Source: Ruegeria haliotis (GTDB lineage: Bacteria; Pseudomonadota; Alphaproteobacteria; Rhodobacterales; Rhodobacteraceae). From it: DNA of 64,000 nt. The DNA is taken from the NCBI RefSeq assembly GCF_013377785.1, contig NZ_JABXWT010000002.1, positions 205,505 through 269,504 of the forward strand, written 5' to 3'. A model generated the notes under the pieces. The model was not told where the DNA came from. It ran no database searches and saw nothing but the letters and a program-made list of their open reading frames with translations. Within the stretch, counting starts at the first letter, position 1. Every line of letters begins with the position of its first letter. Made by a program: the position numbers and the translations under genes. This document shows positions 8,768-17,629 of the stretch, piece after piece.

Positions 8768-11373
8768 GCCGGCACCTCTTGTCTTGCGGCACGGCCGCGT
8801 TGAAGGAAGGCGATCAAGCCCAGCAGGATCAAGGCCGGGATAAAGATCAACTGTTTTGGAGGTTGGCTGGACGGAAGACTGACCGAAGTCAGGCGCACGG
8901 CCTCATCCCCGTAATAGTCGAAGTTGTCCAGATCATCAGCAACCGGCGAGCCAAACATCGGTTCGTCCAGTTTGACCAACCCATCCTCGGCAGTCAGCAG
9001 CAGACCCATGGCCTCGACCCGGGCTGCACCACCCTCTTCGTTGCCAACCGGGACGACCACAGTGGTGTCGACCATCTCCAACGTATCGAAATCCGGGCCT
9101 GCGATGACCAGCCGAACTTCTGTGCCCGGAGGGGTCTCGCCGATGGTTTCTTCGAACGCAGCAGGCTCGACCATGGTATAGGGGGGGGCGATGCGATCCA
9201 TGAAATAGTCCGGCCGGAACAGGGCAAAGGCCACAAAGATCAATGCAATGCTTTCATAGATCCGGCTCTTGGTCAGGAAATAGCCCATTGTTCCCGCAGT
9301 AAAGACAAGGATGGCTATGGTTGCAGATATAGCGACAATTATCCCCTCAACCCATGTCACGTCGATCAACAGAAGATCTGTGTTGAAGATGAACACGAAC
9401 GGCAATGCCACGGTGCGCAGGCTATAGAAGAACGCGATGAACCCTGTCTTGATCGCATCGCCGCCCGACACGGCGGCCGCGGCGAAACTCGCCAAACCGA
9501 CAGGCGGGGTCACATCAGCCATGATGCCAAAGTAGAAAACAAAAAGGTGTACCGCGATCAGCGGAACGATCAGCCCGCTTTGTGCGCCCAGTTCCACAAC
9601 CACACCGGCCATCAGCGAGCTGACGACGATATAGTTCGCCGTTGTCGGCAAGCCCATACCTAGGATCAGGCTCAGGATACCAACCATCACCAGCATCAGG
9701 ATCAGGTTACCGCCCGACAGAAACTCGACCAGATCGGCCATCACCTGTCCGACACCCGTCAGAGTTACTGTCCCCACAATCACGCCCGCTGTGGCCGTTG
9801 CCAGAGCGATACCAATCATGTTTCGGGCCCCATCGATCATGCCCTGCCACAGGTCGGCAACGCCATCGATGAACGTGTCGTACAGATCGCTCTGCCCACG
9901 GAAGATCGCCTTGAGAGGCTTTTGAGTTAGCAGGATTACGAACAGCAAGGTCGTTGCCCAAAAGGCTGACAGACCCGGTGATTTCTGTTCGATCATCAGG
10001 AAATAGACCAACACGACAATCGGCAGCAGGTAATGAAGACCGGCTTTGTAGATCTCGGCGATCACTGGCAGCGTAACTTCCTTGGCGTTTGGATCATCGG
10101 GTTCGAGGTCCGGCACCTGCGCAGCAAGATACAGCAGTGCAACATAGATGGCGCAGATGATCAGGCTGAGAATCAGACCGGCATTTGTCGGTGCAATGCT
10201 GGTGACCGCCTCAACCGGGAATTGTGACCCGTAACACAGCCCTGCAAAGACCAGGAAGAAAGACAGCATCCCCACAACGGTGCGCGCAAGCTTAACGTCG
10301 CGATCACCCAGTGTGGGCATGTTCCGCTTAACGGCCTCAAGATGCACGATATAAACCAGCGCTATGTAGGAAATCGCGGCAGGCAGGAAGGCGTGGGTAA
10401 TCACCTCGACATAAGAGATGCCAACATATTCCACCATCAGGAAGGCAGCGGCACCCATGACCGGCGGCATGATTTGACCGTTCACGGATGAGGCAACTTC
10501 GACCGATCCCGCCTGTTCGCTGCTGAAACCCACCCGCTTCATCAGCGGAATGGTAAATGTGCCGGTTGTCACGACGTTGGCGATGGACGAACCCGAGATC
10601 AGGCCAGTCGCAGCCGAACCCACCACAGCCGCCTTGGCGGGGCCACCGCGCAAGTGACCAAGTGCGCCGAAGGCCATCTTGATAAAGTAGTTCCCTGCCC
10701 CGGCTTTATCGAGCAAGGCGCCAAACAACACGAACAAGAACACGAATTTGGTGGAAACACCCAAGGCAATGCCGAACACACCTTCGGACGTAATCCACAT
10801 GTGGCTCATAGCCTTTTTCAGGCTGGCGCCTTTCCACCGGATGACTTCCGGCACCCATTCCGATGACCCGAAGAACACATAGACCAAGAAGATTGTCGCA
10901 ATGATCGCCATGGCGGGGCCAAGAGCTCGACGCGCGGCCTCGAACAGCAAAAGCAGGCCCACCAAAGCGACCCATTTGTCGGTGTTGTCGGCAAGGCCGC
11001 CCGCGTTAACGATCTTATCGTAAAAGAAGTAACCATAGAGCGCGACAAACGCGCCCAGAAGCCCCATGATCCAATCCTGAATGGGGATGTAATTTCGCGG
11101 GCTGGATTTCAGCGCAGGATAGGCTGCAAAGGCCAGAAACAAGGCAAAGGCCAGATGAAATTGGCGGGCATTGTTGACGACGCTTCCGGGCAACACATAG
11201 TTGGATATTGGCGAAGCCAGAACCACCTGAAAAATCGACCAGATCGCGGCGACGATTGCCAGAAACAGACCCACGTTTCCTGCCGGATCACGTGCGCCCG
11301 CATCTGAGGATGCGACCAATTCCTGTAGTTCTTCTTCGGATAACGGACGATTGCCCTGTTGGTCAGCGCTCAT
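8764..11373 (-). CDS. TRAP transporter fused permease subunit (DctQM fusion, TAXI type)
   Basis: This 869-residue inner-membrane protein has about 18-20 hydrophobic segments. It combines the small (DctQ-like) and large (DctM-like) permease subunits in one chain, as in TAXI-type TRAP systems. Recognisable DctM stretches are GGPAKAAVVGSAATGLISGS and MGLPTTANYIVVSSLMAGV. Near residues 740-850 there is a soluble acidic segment before a final membrane helix and an RGRAARQEVPA tail. The ATG at 11373 (GGGGAGAG upstream) is preferred to TTG at 11376. The receptor gene lies upstream and a UspA gene downstream. It should import an organic acid or similar solute using a sodium or proton gradient. Confidence 0.93.
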   Translation of the reverse strand: MSADQQGNRPLSEEELQELVASSDAGARDPAGNVGLFLAIVAAIWSIFQVVLASPISNYVLPGSVVNNARQFHLAFALFLAFAAYPALKSSPRNYIPIQDWIMGLLGAFVALYGYFFYDKIVNAGGLADNTDKWVALVGLLLLFEAARRALGPAMAIIATIFLVYVFFGSSEWVPEVIRWKGASLKKAMSHMWITSEGVFGIALGVSTKFVFLFVLFGALLDKAGAGNYFIKMAFGALGHLRGGPAKAAVVGSAATGLISGSSIANVVTTGTFTIPLMKRVGFSSEQAGSVEVASSVNGQIMPPVMGAAAFLMVEYVGISYVEVITHAFLPAAISYIALVYIVHLEAVKRNMPTLGDRDVKLARTVVGMLSFFLVFAGLCYGSQFPVEAVTSIAPTNAGLILSLIICAIYVALLYLAAQVPDLEPDDPNAKEVTLPVIAEIYKAGLHYLLPIVVLVYFLMIEQKSPGLSAFWATTLLFVILLTQKPLKAIFRGQSDLYDTFIDGVADLWQGMIDGARNMIGIALATATAGVIVGTVTLTGVGQVMADLVEFLSGGNLILMLVMVGILSLILGMGLPTTANYIVVSSLMAGVVVELGAQSGLIVPLIAVHLFVFYFGIMADVTPPVGLASFAAAAVSGGDAIKTGFIAFFYSLRTVALPFVFIFNTDLLLIDVTWVEGIIVAISATIAILVFTAGTMGYFLTKSRIYESIALIFVAFALFRPDYFMDRIAPPYTMVEPAAFEETIGETPPGTEVRLVIAGPDFDTLEMVDTTVVVPVGNEEGGAARVEAMGLLLTAEDGLVKLDEPMFGSPVADDLDNFDYYGDEAVRLTSVSLPSSQPPKQLIFIPALILLGLIAFLQRGRAARQEVPA

Positions 11374-11421
11374 CAAATCTCTCCCCGTCCTGCGGCCAGT
11401 TTCCGGCGCGATTTATTAGTT

Positions 11422-11467
11422 CCGGTGTTTCACCGGTTGAAAACGAGGCGCAGAACAGCGCCTCGTT
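11422..11467 (-). promoter_or_regulatory. Two stem-loops between receptor and permease genes
   Basis: A perfect 10-bp inverted repeat AACGAGGCGC (11442-11451) / GCGCCTCGTT (11458-11467) is followed in the direction of transcription by TTTTC and then a second hairpin CCGGTG-TTT-CACCGG (11422-11436). They lie inside the TRAP operon, 18 bases past the receptor stop. They may act as a partial terminator or RNA-stabilising element that makes the receptor more abundant than the permease. Confidence 0.55.
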
Positions 11468-11484
11468 CCGTGGTCAGAGGCGGA

Positions 11485-12453
11485 TTACTGAATCCAGCCT
11501 TTTTCTTTGTAGTACTTCTCGGCGCCCGGGTGCAGCGGCGCGGACAGGCCGTCTGCAATCATCTCTTCAGGCTTTAGGTTGGCAAAGGCAGGGTGCAGCT
11601 TTTTGAAGTCATCGAAGTTCTCGAAAACCGAACTTACCACTGCATAAACCGCATCATCCGACACGTCTGCCGAGGTCACAAAGGTTGCGCCAACGCCAAA
11701 GGTCGCGGTGTCGCCATCCGAACCGCGATACATGCCACCCGGAATTGTCGCTGTCCGGTAGAACGAATTGTCATCGACCAGTTTGCTGACCGCGTCGCCG
11801 CTGACATTCACCAGCACCGAGTCACACGCCGTGGTGGCCTCTTGGATCGAACCCGAGGGGTGACCAACAGTATAGACCATCGCATCGATCTGGTTGTCGC
11901 ACAGAGCCGCGGACTGTTCAGCCGCTTTCAGCTCGGTCGCCAGTTCGAAATCGCCAGTGGTCCAGCCCATTTCGCCCAGAAGGACTTCCATGGTGCCGCG
12001 CTGACCGGAACCGGGGTTGCCGATGTTGACGCGTTTACCCTTCAGATCTTCGAAGTTGGTGATGCCGGAATCGGCACGAGCCACAACTGTGAACGGTTCA
12101 GGGTGTACCGAGAAAACGGCGCGCAGATTTTCGAAGGGGCCAGCCTCTTCGAATTTCGAACTGCCGTTATAGGCGTGGTACTGCCAGTCGGACTGGGCCA
12201 CACCAAACTCCAACTCGCCTTCGCGAATGGTGTTGATGTTATAGACAGAACCGCCGGTCGATTCGACCGAGCAACGCACGCCGTGTTCCTTACGGCCTTT
12301 GTTGACCAGACGGCAAATCGCACCACCTGTCGGATAGTAGACGCCGGTTACACCGCCGGTACCGATCGTGATGAACTCTTCGGCATACGCCGCCGGAGCC
12401 ATCATGGCCGCGGTCACGAACGCCCCGAGGCTAAGCTTGCTATTGTTTTTCAT
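11485..12453 (-). CDS. TAXI family TRAP transporter solute-binding protein
   Basis: The 322-residue periplasmic receptor has a signal peptide ([18 protein letters not shown], cleavage after AYA). It continues with [20 protein letters not shown], the diagnostic N-terminal stretch of TAXI receptors. Later segments [20 protein letters not shown] and [17 protein letters not shown] are also typical. It is the first gene of the TRAP operon and is followed by the fused permease and UspA. Ligands of TAXI receptors known so far include glutamate and related acids; the substrate here cannot be read from sequence. Confidence 0.93.
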   Translation of the reverse strand: MKNNSKLSLGAFVTAAMMAPAAYAEEFITIGTGGVTGVYYPTGGAICRLVNKGRKEHGVRCSVESTGGSVYNINTIREGELEFGVAQSDWQYHAYNGSSKFEEAGPFENLRAVFSVHPEPFTVVARADSGITNFEDLKGKRVNIGNPGSGQRGTMEVLLGEMGWTTGDFELATELKAAEQSAALCDNQIDAMVYTVGHPSGSIQEATTACDSVLVNVSGDAVSKLVDDNSFYRTATIPGGMYRGSDGDTATFGVGATFVTSADVSDDAVYAVVSSVFENFDDFKKLHPAFANLKPEEMIADGLSAPLHPGAEKYYKEKGWIQ

Positions 12454-12809
12454 TAAAGAACTCCCATTCTTATTTTGCGGGCGGAAAAAGGCCGCGTCCC
12501 CAGACTTGGGACCCGTGCCAATAAGTCAGGTCAGCCCGTCTTGCAACGTGCATGACTCTGTAAATTTTCCAATGTCTCCCAACGACTTTGAGGTTTCATT
12601 CAGATATCTTAATTGTCAAGGGCAGCGCATCGATCAACAGCGCAAAGCCGCAGATCTGAGCACGTTTCCCAAAGTTTCCCCCCTAAACGGCTTGGGGAAA
12701 TTCCAATTGGTAAGTTCTGTATGCAAAGCTACAAGCGCAAACCCGGTCGATTGATTTGACTACAGCAATTGAGGTTTGGTTTTCACCAAACCCCTTTTTG
12801 ATGCCTCAA
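12454..12809. other. Intergenic region between TAXI operon and glycosyltransferase gene
   Basis: There is no convincing coding frame in these 356 bases. The left end should hold the TAXI operon promoter (minus strand). The middle and right hold two stem-loops, TTTCCCC/GGGGAAA (12675-12681/12694-12700) and the plus-strand terminator described separately, so an uncharacterised small RNA on the plus strand is possible. Confidence 0.5.
12773..12799 (+). terminator. Orphan plus-strand terminator-like hairpin
   Basis: GGTTTGGT (12773-12780) pairs with ACCAAACC (12785-12792) around a TTTC loop, followed by CCTTTTTG. The T tract is on the plus strand, where no coding gene precedes it. For the minus-strand glycosyltransferase gene ending at 12810 it could serve as a stem-loop without a T tract. 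Confidence 0.55.
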
Positions 12810-14009
12810 TCATTTTTTCCGGGTCGGAATTTCTATGATGCCGAACAAAAACGCCGCAAAAGCGCTTTGGATTGAAATCGCCATCAGGCTAAACCCGGCA
12901 ACGGTCAACCTGGTCGTCAGCGGGTTTGAGATGTCACCAAATCCAAGACGCGCCCATTGTCCAAAAGCGATACCGAACAACAAGAGACCAAACAAAAGCA
13001 ACCAGAATGCGAACAACGCAATATTGTCTGTTGTCGCCCAACTTTTAAGAATCTTGCTGGGTTCTCCGACGGGTAAAAGCCCGCTTGTCGTGGCTATCAT
13101 GCGCGCCAAGGCTCCGAACGTCAGCAGCTGAGTTCCGACAATGGTGATCAGACAGGACGCGATGAACGTGTTTGTGCCGAGCGCGACAGATCCGGCAATT
13201 TGCACCGGTCCAAACATCAGAATCAGGGCCGTGATGCCGCCCAGCAAAGTGAACACCAGCCCTGGATAAACAAAAAGCCACCTGGGATTGTGCATCAACA
13301 GGAACTTCAGGTGCCGCCAACCATCTCTCCACGTGCGCAGATGCGGCGGGCGACTGCGGCCATCGGGCTTCAGTGTTGTTGGCACTTCGGTGATTTTCAG
13401 GCGTCCCATGGCGGAGCGGACCACCATTTCGGACGCGAATTCCATACCGGATGTGTGCAGCTTTAGATCCAGAATAGCATCGCGCCGAAACCCACGCATG
13501 CCGCAATGAAAATCGCCAGTACGGATATTGAAGAACAGCCGCCCAATGAAGCTGAGAACAGGGTTGCCCAGATAGCGATGCAGAAAGGGCATTGCGCCCT
13601 CGGATATCCCGCCGCGGAATCTGTTTCCCATGACCAGATCATTCCCGGTACGCAATTCCTGAACAAACAGCTCGAGCTTGGAAAAATCATAGCTGTCATC
13701 CGCATCGCCCATGATCACATACGTGCCGCGAGCGGATTCGATACCGCCAGCCAACGCCGCGCCATAGCCTTTTTGTTCGACATTCACCACGCGTGCCCCA
13801 AGGCGTTCAGCGATTTCTATCGAACCATCTGTGCTACCGTTATCTGCTATCAAAACCTCAGCGCGGATGTTTTCACGATCGATAAACTCCAACGCCTTTC
13901 GAACGCAGATTTCGATCGTCTCGGCCTCATTCAGGCACGGCATTAAGATCGTCAATTCAATCGCGTCTGTTTCGTCCGGCGACGCGGTCACCTCTTGCTT
14001 CCTAACCAA
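12810..14009 (-). CDS. Membrane glycosyltransferase family 2 (dolichol-phosphate mannosyltransferase-like)
   Basis: The 399-residue protein begins with a GT-A domain: LTILMPCLNEAETIE, VLIADNGSTDGS and the acidic metal/nucleotide site MGDADDSYDF. The second part has about four hydrophobic segments (roughly residues 245-270, 280-305, 335-355, 370-395), as in DPMS-like or undecaprenyl-phosphate glycosyltransferases. It probably transfers a sugar from a nucleotide donor to a lipid carrier at the inner membrane. The only plausible start is TTG at 14009; the next in-frame ATG lies inside the catalytic core. No polysaccharide cluster adjoins it, so its pathway is unknown. Confidence 0.82.
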   Translation of the reverse strand: MVRKQEVTASPDETDAIELTILMPCLNEAETIEICVRKALEFIDRENIRAEVLIADNGSTDGSIEIAERLGARVVNVEQKGYGAALAGGIESARGTYVIMGDADDSYDFSKLELFVQELRTGNDLVMGNRFRGGISEGAMPFLHRYLGNPVLSFIGRLFFNIRTGDFHCGMRGFRRDAILDLKLHTSGMEFASEMVVRSAMGRLKITEVPTTLKPDGRSRPPHLRTWRDGWRHLKFLLMHNPRWLFVYPGLVFTLLGGITALILMFGPVQIAGSVALGTNTFIASCLITIVGTQLLTFGALARMIATTSGLLPVGEPSKILKSWATTDNIALFAFWLLLFGLLLFGIAFGQWARLGFGDISNPLTTRLTVAGFSLMAISIQSAFAAFLFGIIEIPTRKK

Positions 14010-14160
14010 TGGAACCCACCCATAAACAATGCAACAAATACAGTATCAGCCTTGCAGACGTGCATTCGAAGTCAAGGATCGTTCGCACAGGGCCGAATTC
14101 GTGCATGATGTGTGAACACAGCGTGAATTTAAAGGTGTTTATTTAGCAATTGGAAACAAT

Positions 14161-14174
14161 ATTCCGATCGGAAT
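14161..14174. promoter_or_regulatory. Perfect palindrome, possible operator
   Basis: ATTCCGATCGGAAT is an exact 14-base palindrome about 150 bases upstream of the glycosyltransferase start, in an AT-rich stretch. A regulator binding site is possible; no factor can be named. Confidence 0.3.
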
Positions 14175-14452
14175 TTGCGGCAAGATGGCAAGCAGACCAA
14201 CATGAAATGTCAGAGTTTCGGGCGTTCTGGGACGACACTTTTCCTAAACAAATGACATGTTTTGCGCACGGGCTTCCCTGACCCACCCAGTAACCTGGCT
14301 ATCAAACCTTCAAAGGGATCTGGTACGAGGTACTTAAGCGGATGATCCGGAAGGCTGATCGTCGCTGGCTCTCTGAGGACGTACAAAGCTGTCGATTCCA
14401 ACAGATGAGCAGAACGTGAAAGTGTGAGTTTACACAAAGTCAGTAAAGAAAA

Positions 14453-14483
14453 AACAGAGAGCAGGTTTCCCTAACCCTCTGTT
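14453..14483 (-). terminator. Terminator of tRNA-Leu
   Basis: AACAGAG (14453-14459) pairs with CTCTGTT (14477-14483). On the minus strand the hairpin ends in CTCTGTTTTTTC, just downstream of the tRNA 3' end. Confidence 0.65.
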
Positions 14484-14490
14484 TTTACCT

Positions 14491-14576
14491 TGGTACCCAA
14501 GGCCGGACTCGAACCGGCACGTCCGTTAGGACGGGGGATTTTGAATCCCCTGCGTCTACCATTCCGCCACTTGGGC
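14491..14576 (-). tRNA. tRNA-Leu (CAA)
   Basis: The minus strand folds into a class II tRNA: acceptor GCCCAAG with CTTGGGT, anticodon stem-loop GGGGA-TTCAAAA-TCCCC giving anticodon CAA, a long variable arm (CGTCCTAACGGACG), T-loop GGTTCGAGTCC, and an encoded CCA. It decodes UUG. Confidence 0.96.
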
Positions 14577-14631
14577 CACGGACACTGAATTAGCGTCCAA
14601 CTCAGGGAAGGTCCAGAGGCAAAAATCAACC

Positions 14632-14637
14632 ATTATA
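14632..14637 (-). promoter_or_regulatory. Possible -10 element for tRNA-Leu
   Basis: On the minus strand TATAAT is an exact -10 hexamer 55 bases upstream of the tRNA 5' end. The -35 region is poor, so this is a weak call. Confidence 0.3.
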
Positions 14638-14721
14638 CTGTTTGTTTTTCCGACGGCGGTTGACGGTACCGCAGGTGCATGGTTTCCCTTGCACGGTCTG
14701 AGAATGGGATATGAGTGCATT

Positions 14722-15300
14722 ATGTTGCGATCGCTGTATGACTGGACCATTCGGTTGGCAGAGCATCCTCATGCCTTATGGGCGCTGGCAATCGTGGCCT
14801 TCATCGAAAGCTCGGTTTTTCCGATTCCCCCCGATGTGCTGATGATCCCAATGATTCTGGCCCGCCCTTCACGCGCTTGGCTAATCGCTTCGGTTGCATT
14901 GGTGGCATCGGTTCTGGGCGGTATGTTGGGGTATGCGATCGGAGCATTCTTTTACGAAAGCATCGGTCAGCCTATTCTCGAATCGATGGGCAAAGCGCAT
15001 GCCATGGAAGAGTTCAACACCCGCTTCAATGATTTCGGCTTCTGGGCCGTTCTGGCTGCAGGGGTCACCCCCTTCCCCTACAAGGTCATCACGATCATGT
15101 CCGGCTGGACAGGGATGCCCTTGGGAACATTCATTGCCACATCCATTCTGGCCCGCGCATTGCGCTTTTTCCTGGTGGCTGGTTTGCTGTGGCGCTTTGG
15201 TGAGCCGATCCGGGACTTTATCGAGAAACGTCTGGGCCTGATGTTCACTCTGTTCATCATATTGCTGTTTGGCGGCTTCTTAGTGGTGCGATACCTATGA
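14722..15300 (+). CDS. YqaA family (DedA/VTT-like) membrane protein
   Basis: A 192-residue membrane protein with about five hydrophobic segments. It shows the SNARE-associated/DedA-type stretches FIESSVFPIPPDVLMIP near residue 30 and GVTPFPYKVITIMSGWTGMP near residue 123. Proteins of this fold are implicated in lipid translocation and membrane homeostasis. The frame is open from 14689; ATG 14722 matches the family N-terminus (MLRSLYDW), with GAGTG just upstream. It overlaps the dsbB-like gene by ATGA, so the two are coupled. Note that the gene starts about 145 bases from the oppositely oriented tRNA-Leu. Confidence 0.85.
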   Translation: MLRSLYDWTIRLAEHPHALWALAIVAFIESSVFPIPPDVLMIPMILARPSRAWLIASVALVASVLGGMLGYAIGAFFYESIGQPILESMGKAHAMEEFNTRFNDFGFWAVLAAGVTPFPYKVITIMSGWTGMPLGTFIATSILARALRFFLVAGLLWRFGEPIRDFIEKRLGLMFTLFIILLFGGFLVVRYL

Positions 15301-15761
15301 CGAAAAGAACGACCTACGTCATTTTGGCTGCTGGCGGGTCCGCGGCCTTATTGCTGGGCGCATGGGGGTTTCAATACCTCGGCGGTATGGCGCCGTGCAA
15401 GATGTGTATCTGGCAGCGCTATCCTCATGGGGCGGCTGTGGTGATTGGGATCTTGGCATTGGCCTTGCCCAACCTGCGGCTGCTACCCCTCCTGGGCGCA
15501 TTTGCGGCGATGATCACATCTGGCATTGGCCTGTACCACGCAGGCGTCGAGCGTAAGCTGTGGGAAGGACCGTCCAGCTGCACCTCGGGTGATATCGGTG
15601 GATTGTCGACGCAAGACCTGATGGATCAGATCATGTCCGCGCCTCTGGTACGCTGCGATGATATCCCGTGGGAAATGTTTGGCCTATCGATGGCGGGATG
15701 GAACGCAGCACTGTCGGCTGTGCTGGTATTTGTCTGGATCGCCGCCCTGCGTGCACGCTAA
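15297..15761 (+). CDS. dsbB: Disulfide bond formation protein B family
   Basis: This 154-residue inner-membrane protein has four predicted membrane helices and the two cysteine pairs expected of DsbB. The quinone-proximal pair is C34-x-x-C37 within CKMCIWQRYPH, and the periplasmic loop has C95 and C120. DsbB reoxidises DsbA and passes electrons to quinone. It is translationally coupled to the yqaA-like gene upstream. It converges with the HNH nuclease gene, with only three bases between their stops. The partner DsbA is not in this window. Confidence 0.9.
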   Translation: MTKRTTYVILAAGGSAALLLGAWGFQYLGGMAPCKMCIWQRYPHGAAVVIGILALALPNLRLLPLLGAFAAMITSGIGLYHAGVERKLWEGPSSCTSGDIGGLSTQDLMDQIMSAPLVRCDDIPWEMFGLSMAGWNAALSAVLVFVWIAALRAR

Positions 15762-15764
15762 GCG

Positions 15765-16352
15765 TTATAACGCGTCCAGCTCGGCATCCCAGTAGAGGAA
15801 ATCGATCCAGCTGTCATGCAGGTGATTGGGCGGGAATTTGCGTCCAATATTGCGCAGCGATTCGGCATCCGGCTGGCGCGGAGGCTTGCGCAGTGTCATC
15901 CGGGCCTGCCGCAAAGACTTGGAGCCCTTGCGCAGGTTGCACGGGCTACACGCGGCCACGACATTCTGCCAGCTTGTCACGCCCCCCGCTGCGCGCGGCA
16001 CCACGTGATCAAACGTCAGATCGCCCCGGCTGCCGCAATACTGACAGCAGAATTCATCCCGCAAAAATAAATTAAAGCGCGTGAAGGCCACGCGCTTTCT
16101 GGGTTTTACATAGTCTTTCAACACAACGACCGAGGGTATTCGGATCTCGGTACTGGGGCTGCGGACCACTTCGTCATATTCAGCGACGATATCCACCCGG
16201 TCCAGCCAAGCGGCCTTGATCGCTTCCTGCCAAGGCCACAGGGACAGTGGATAGTAGGACAACGGGCGGTAATCGGCGTTCAAAACCAATGCCGGATGAT
16301 GCTTGAGCGCACCAGGCTCCCTGACAAATTCGGTTCTGAAGTCTCCGTCCAT
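15765..16352 (-). CDS. HNH endonuclease family protein
   Basis: The 195-residue protein has a C-terminal HNH domain. Zinc-binding pairs CQYC and CSPC flank the catalytic segment LTFDHVVPRAAGGVTSWQNVVAAC (given here by its residues around DHV and N of WQN). The N-terminal half HHPALVLNADYRPLSYYPLS is typical of a housekeeping family found across alphaproteobacteria and cyanobacteria. It is not linked to restriction or phage genes, so a role in DNA repair or processing is more likely than defence, but unproven. ATG 16352 is the clear start. Confidence 0.85.
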   Translation of the reverse strand: MDGDFRTEFVREPGALKHHPALVLNADYRPLSYYPLSLWPWQEAIKAAWLDRVDIVAEYDEVVRSPSTEIRIPSVVVLKDYVKPRKRVAFTRFNLFLRDEFCCQYCGSRGDLTFDHVVPRAAGGVTSWQNVVAACSPCNLRKGSKSLRQARMTLRKPPRQPDAESLRNIGRKFPPNHLHDSWIDFLYWDAELDAL

Positions 16353-16518
16353 AACAGATTCGCTCCTCGCTCTGCACTGCCCGTTTATGGCACCAGAGCG
16401 GGGAACACCCGCCCCGGCCTTACTTTAACTATATATCGTGGTAAAACTCTGACAAGGCCTGATTTTACACAATATCTCGGGGATTGAGTAATCCGAGTCG
16501 GTAACAGACACGTGACAG

Positions 16519-16527
16519 TTATCCACA
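16519..16527 (+). promoter_or_regulatory. Single DnaA-box match
   Basis: TTATCCACA matches the DnaA consensus exactly, in the gap between the HNH nuclease and pseudouridine synthase genes. Only one box is seen and no other origin feature, so this is not called an origin. Confidence 0.25.
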
Positions 16528-16565
16528 GGTTGCACACAGGCTGCAGCTCAGGCTATGGCGACGGG

Positions 16566-17171
16566 ATGTCCTGGTTTATCCGATTCAACAAACCCTTTGA
16601 TGTGTTGCCGCAGTTTACCGACCGCGCGCATACCGAGTCGCCGCGCAGTACGCTGTCTGATTTCATCGACCTGCCTGATGTCTATCCGGCGGGCCGTCTG
16701 GATCGCGATAGCGAGGGGCTGATGCTACTGACCGATAATGGGCGCTTGCAGGCGCAGATCTCGGACCCGAAACACAAGATGGCCAAGACCTATTGGGTAC
16801 AGGTCGAGGGTATTCCGGACGCAGCGGCGCTCAAAGGTTTGCGGGACGGGGTCGAGCTGAAGGATGGCCTGACCCGCCCGGCCAAGGTGCGCCAGATTGA
16901 CGAACCGACCGGTCTTTGGCCTCGCACGCCTCCGATCCGTGAGCGTAAGACAGTGCCGGACAGCTGGATTGAACTAATCCTGCGCGAAGGCAAGAACCGT
17001 CAGGTGCGCCGGATGACTGCTGCCGTTGGGCTGCCGACGCTGCGCCTTATTCGCTATCAGATCGGGGATTGGACGTTGGACAACCTGGCCCCCGGAGCAT
17101 GGGACAGCCTGCAGATGCCCGCATTGAACAGCGCACCGCAACGAAAACGGGACCGCCGCACCCGCCGGTGA
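16566..17171 (+). CDS. RsuA/RluE-type pseudouridine synthase
   Basis: The 201-residue enzyme starts [17 protein letters not shown] and carries the catalytic motif [20 protein letters not shown], with the aspartate in GRLDRD. A second family motif is [16 protein letters not shown]. There is no N-terminal S4 domain, so it is the short RluE-like form that modifies 23S rRNA (U2457 in E. coli). The frame is open from a GTG at 16512, but ATG 16566 fits the family N-terminus. It precedes a VOC gene by 32 bases. Confidence 0.88.
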   Translation: MSWFIRFNKPFDVLPQFTDRAHTESPRSTLSDFIDLPDVYPAGRLDRDSEGLMLLTDNGRLQAQISDPKHKMAKTYWVQVEGIPDAAALKGLRDGVELKDGLTRPAKVRQIDEPTGLWPRTPPIRERKTVPDSWIELILREGKNRQVRRMTAAVGLPTLRLIRYQIGDWTLDNLAPGAWDSLQMPALNSAPQRKRDRRTRR

Positions 17172-17203
17172 CAGAACCCACCCCAGTCTGCTAAACTGGG
17201 ATT

Positions 17204-17629
17204 ATGAAACTGACGCCTGACATACCAACCCCTTCGGCCATTCTGGAAGCGGCGCTTTATGTGGATGATCTTGAGGCGGCTGAACAGTTCTATGGCGAGA
17301 TATTGGGTCTGGACCAAATCCAGCGCGTCCCGGACCGCCACGTATTTTATCGCGTTGGTGGGTCGGTTCTGTTGCTGTTCAACCCTGATCAGACCGAACA
17401 ACAGCCCAGCAATTCGGACTTGCCCGTTCCACCACACGGCGCACGGGGTCCAGGGCATGTGTGCCTTGTGCTGACTCGGGACGAAATCATGGCAATGCGC
17501 AAGCACTTGCTGGATTGGAACATTCCCATTGATGCCGAGTTCGATTGGCCGAGCGGTGCGCGATCCCTGTATGTGCGAGACCCTGCGGGAAATTCGGTTG
17601 AATTTGCAGAATCTCACCTGTGGACTTAA
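17204..17629 (+). CDS. VOC (glyoxalase/bleomycin resistance) family protein
   Basis: A 141-residue single VOC domain. It has the paired betaalphabetabetabeta repeats: EAALYVDDLEAAEQFYGEIL in the first half and GPGHVCLVLTRDEI then YVRDPAGNSVEFAE in the second. Candidate metal ligands are H in GPGHVC and E in SVEFAE. Members act as glyoxalases, dioxygenases or antibiotic-binding proteins; none of these can be chosen here. It converges with the acetyltransferase gene and overlaps its end by four bases. Confidence 0.85.
   Translation: MKLTPDIPTPSAILEAALYVDDLEAAEQFYGEILGLDQIQRVPDRHVFYRVGGSVLLLFNPDQTEQQPSNSDLPVPPHGARGPGHVCLVLTRDEIMAMRKHLLDWNIPIDAEFDWPSGARSLYVRDPAGNSVEFAESHLWT

Larger units (their letters stand above)
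14010..14490. other. Intergenic region upstream of glycosyltransferase gene
   Basis: About 480 bases hold no gene I can support; a 75-codon minus-strand frame at 14210-14437 lacks family features. The stretch contains a perfect 14-base palindrome at 14161-14174 and the terminator of tRNA-Leu at its right end. It is more AT-rich than the flanking genes near 14100-14170. Confidence 0.5.

Noticed and set aside
14210..14437. 75-codon minus-strand frame between glycosyltransferase and tRNA-Leu
   Set aside because: No family features or conserved-looking composition; adjacent to a terminator and likely chance.
16519..16527. Replication origin suggested by a perfect DnaA box
   Set aside because: Only one box, no cluster, no AT-rich unwinding region and no origin genes nearby.
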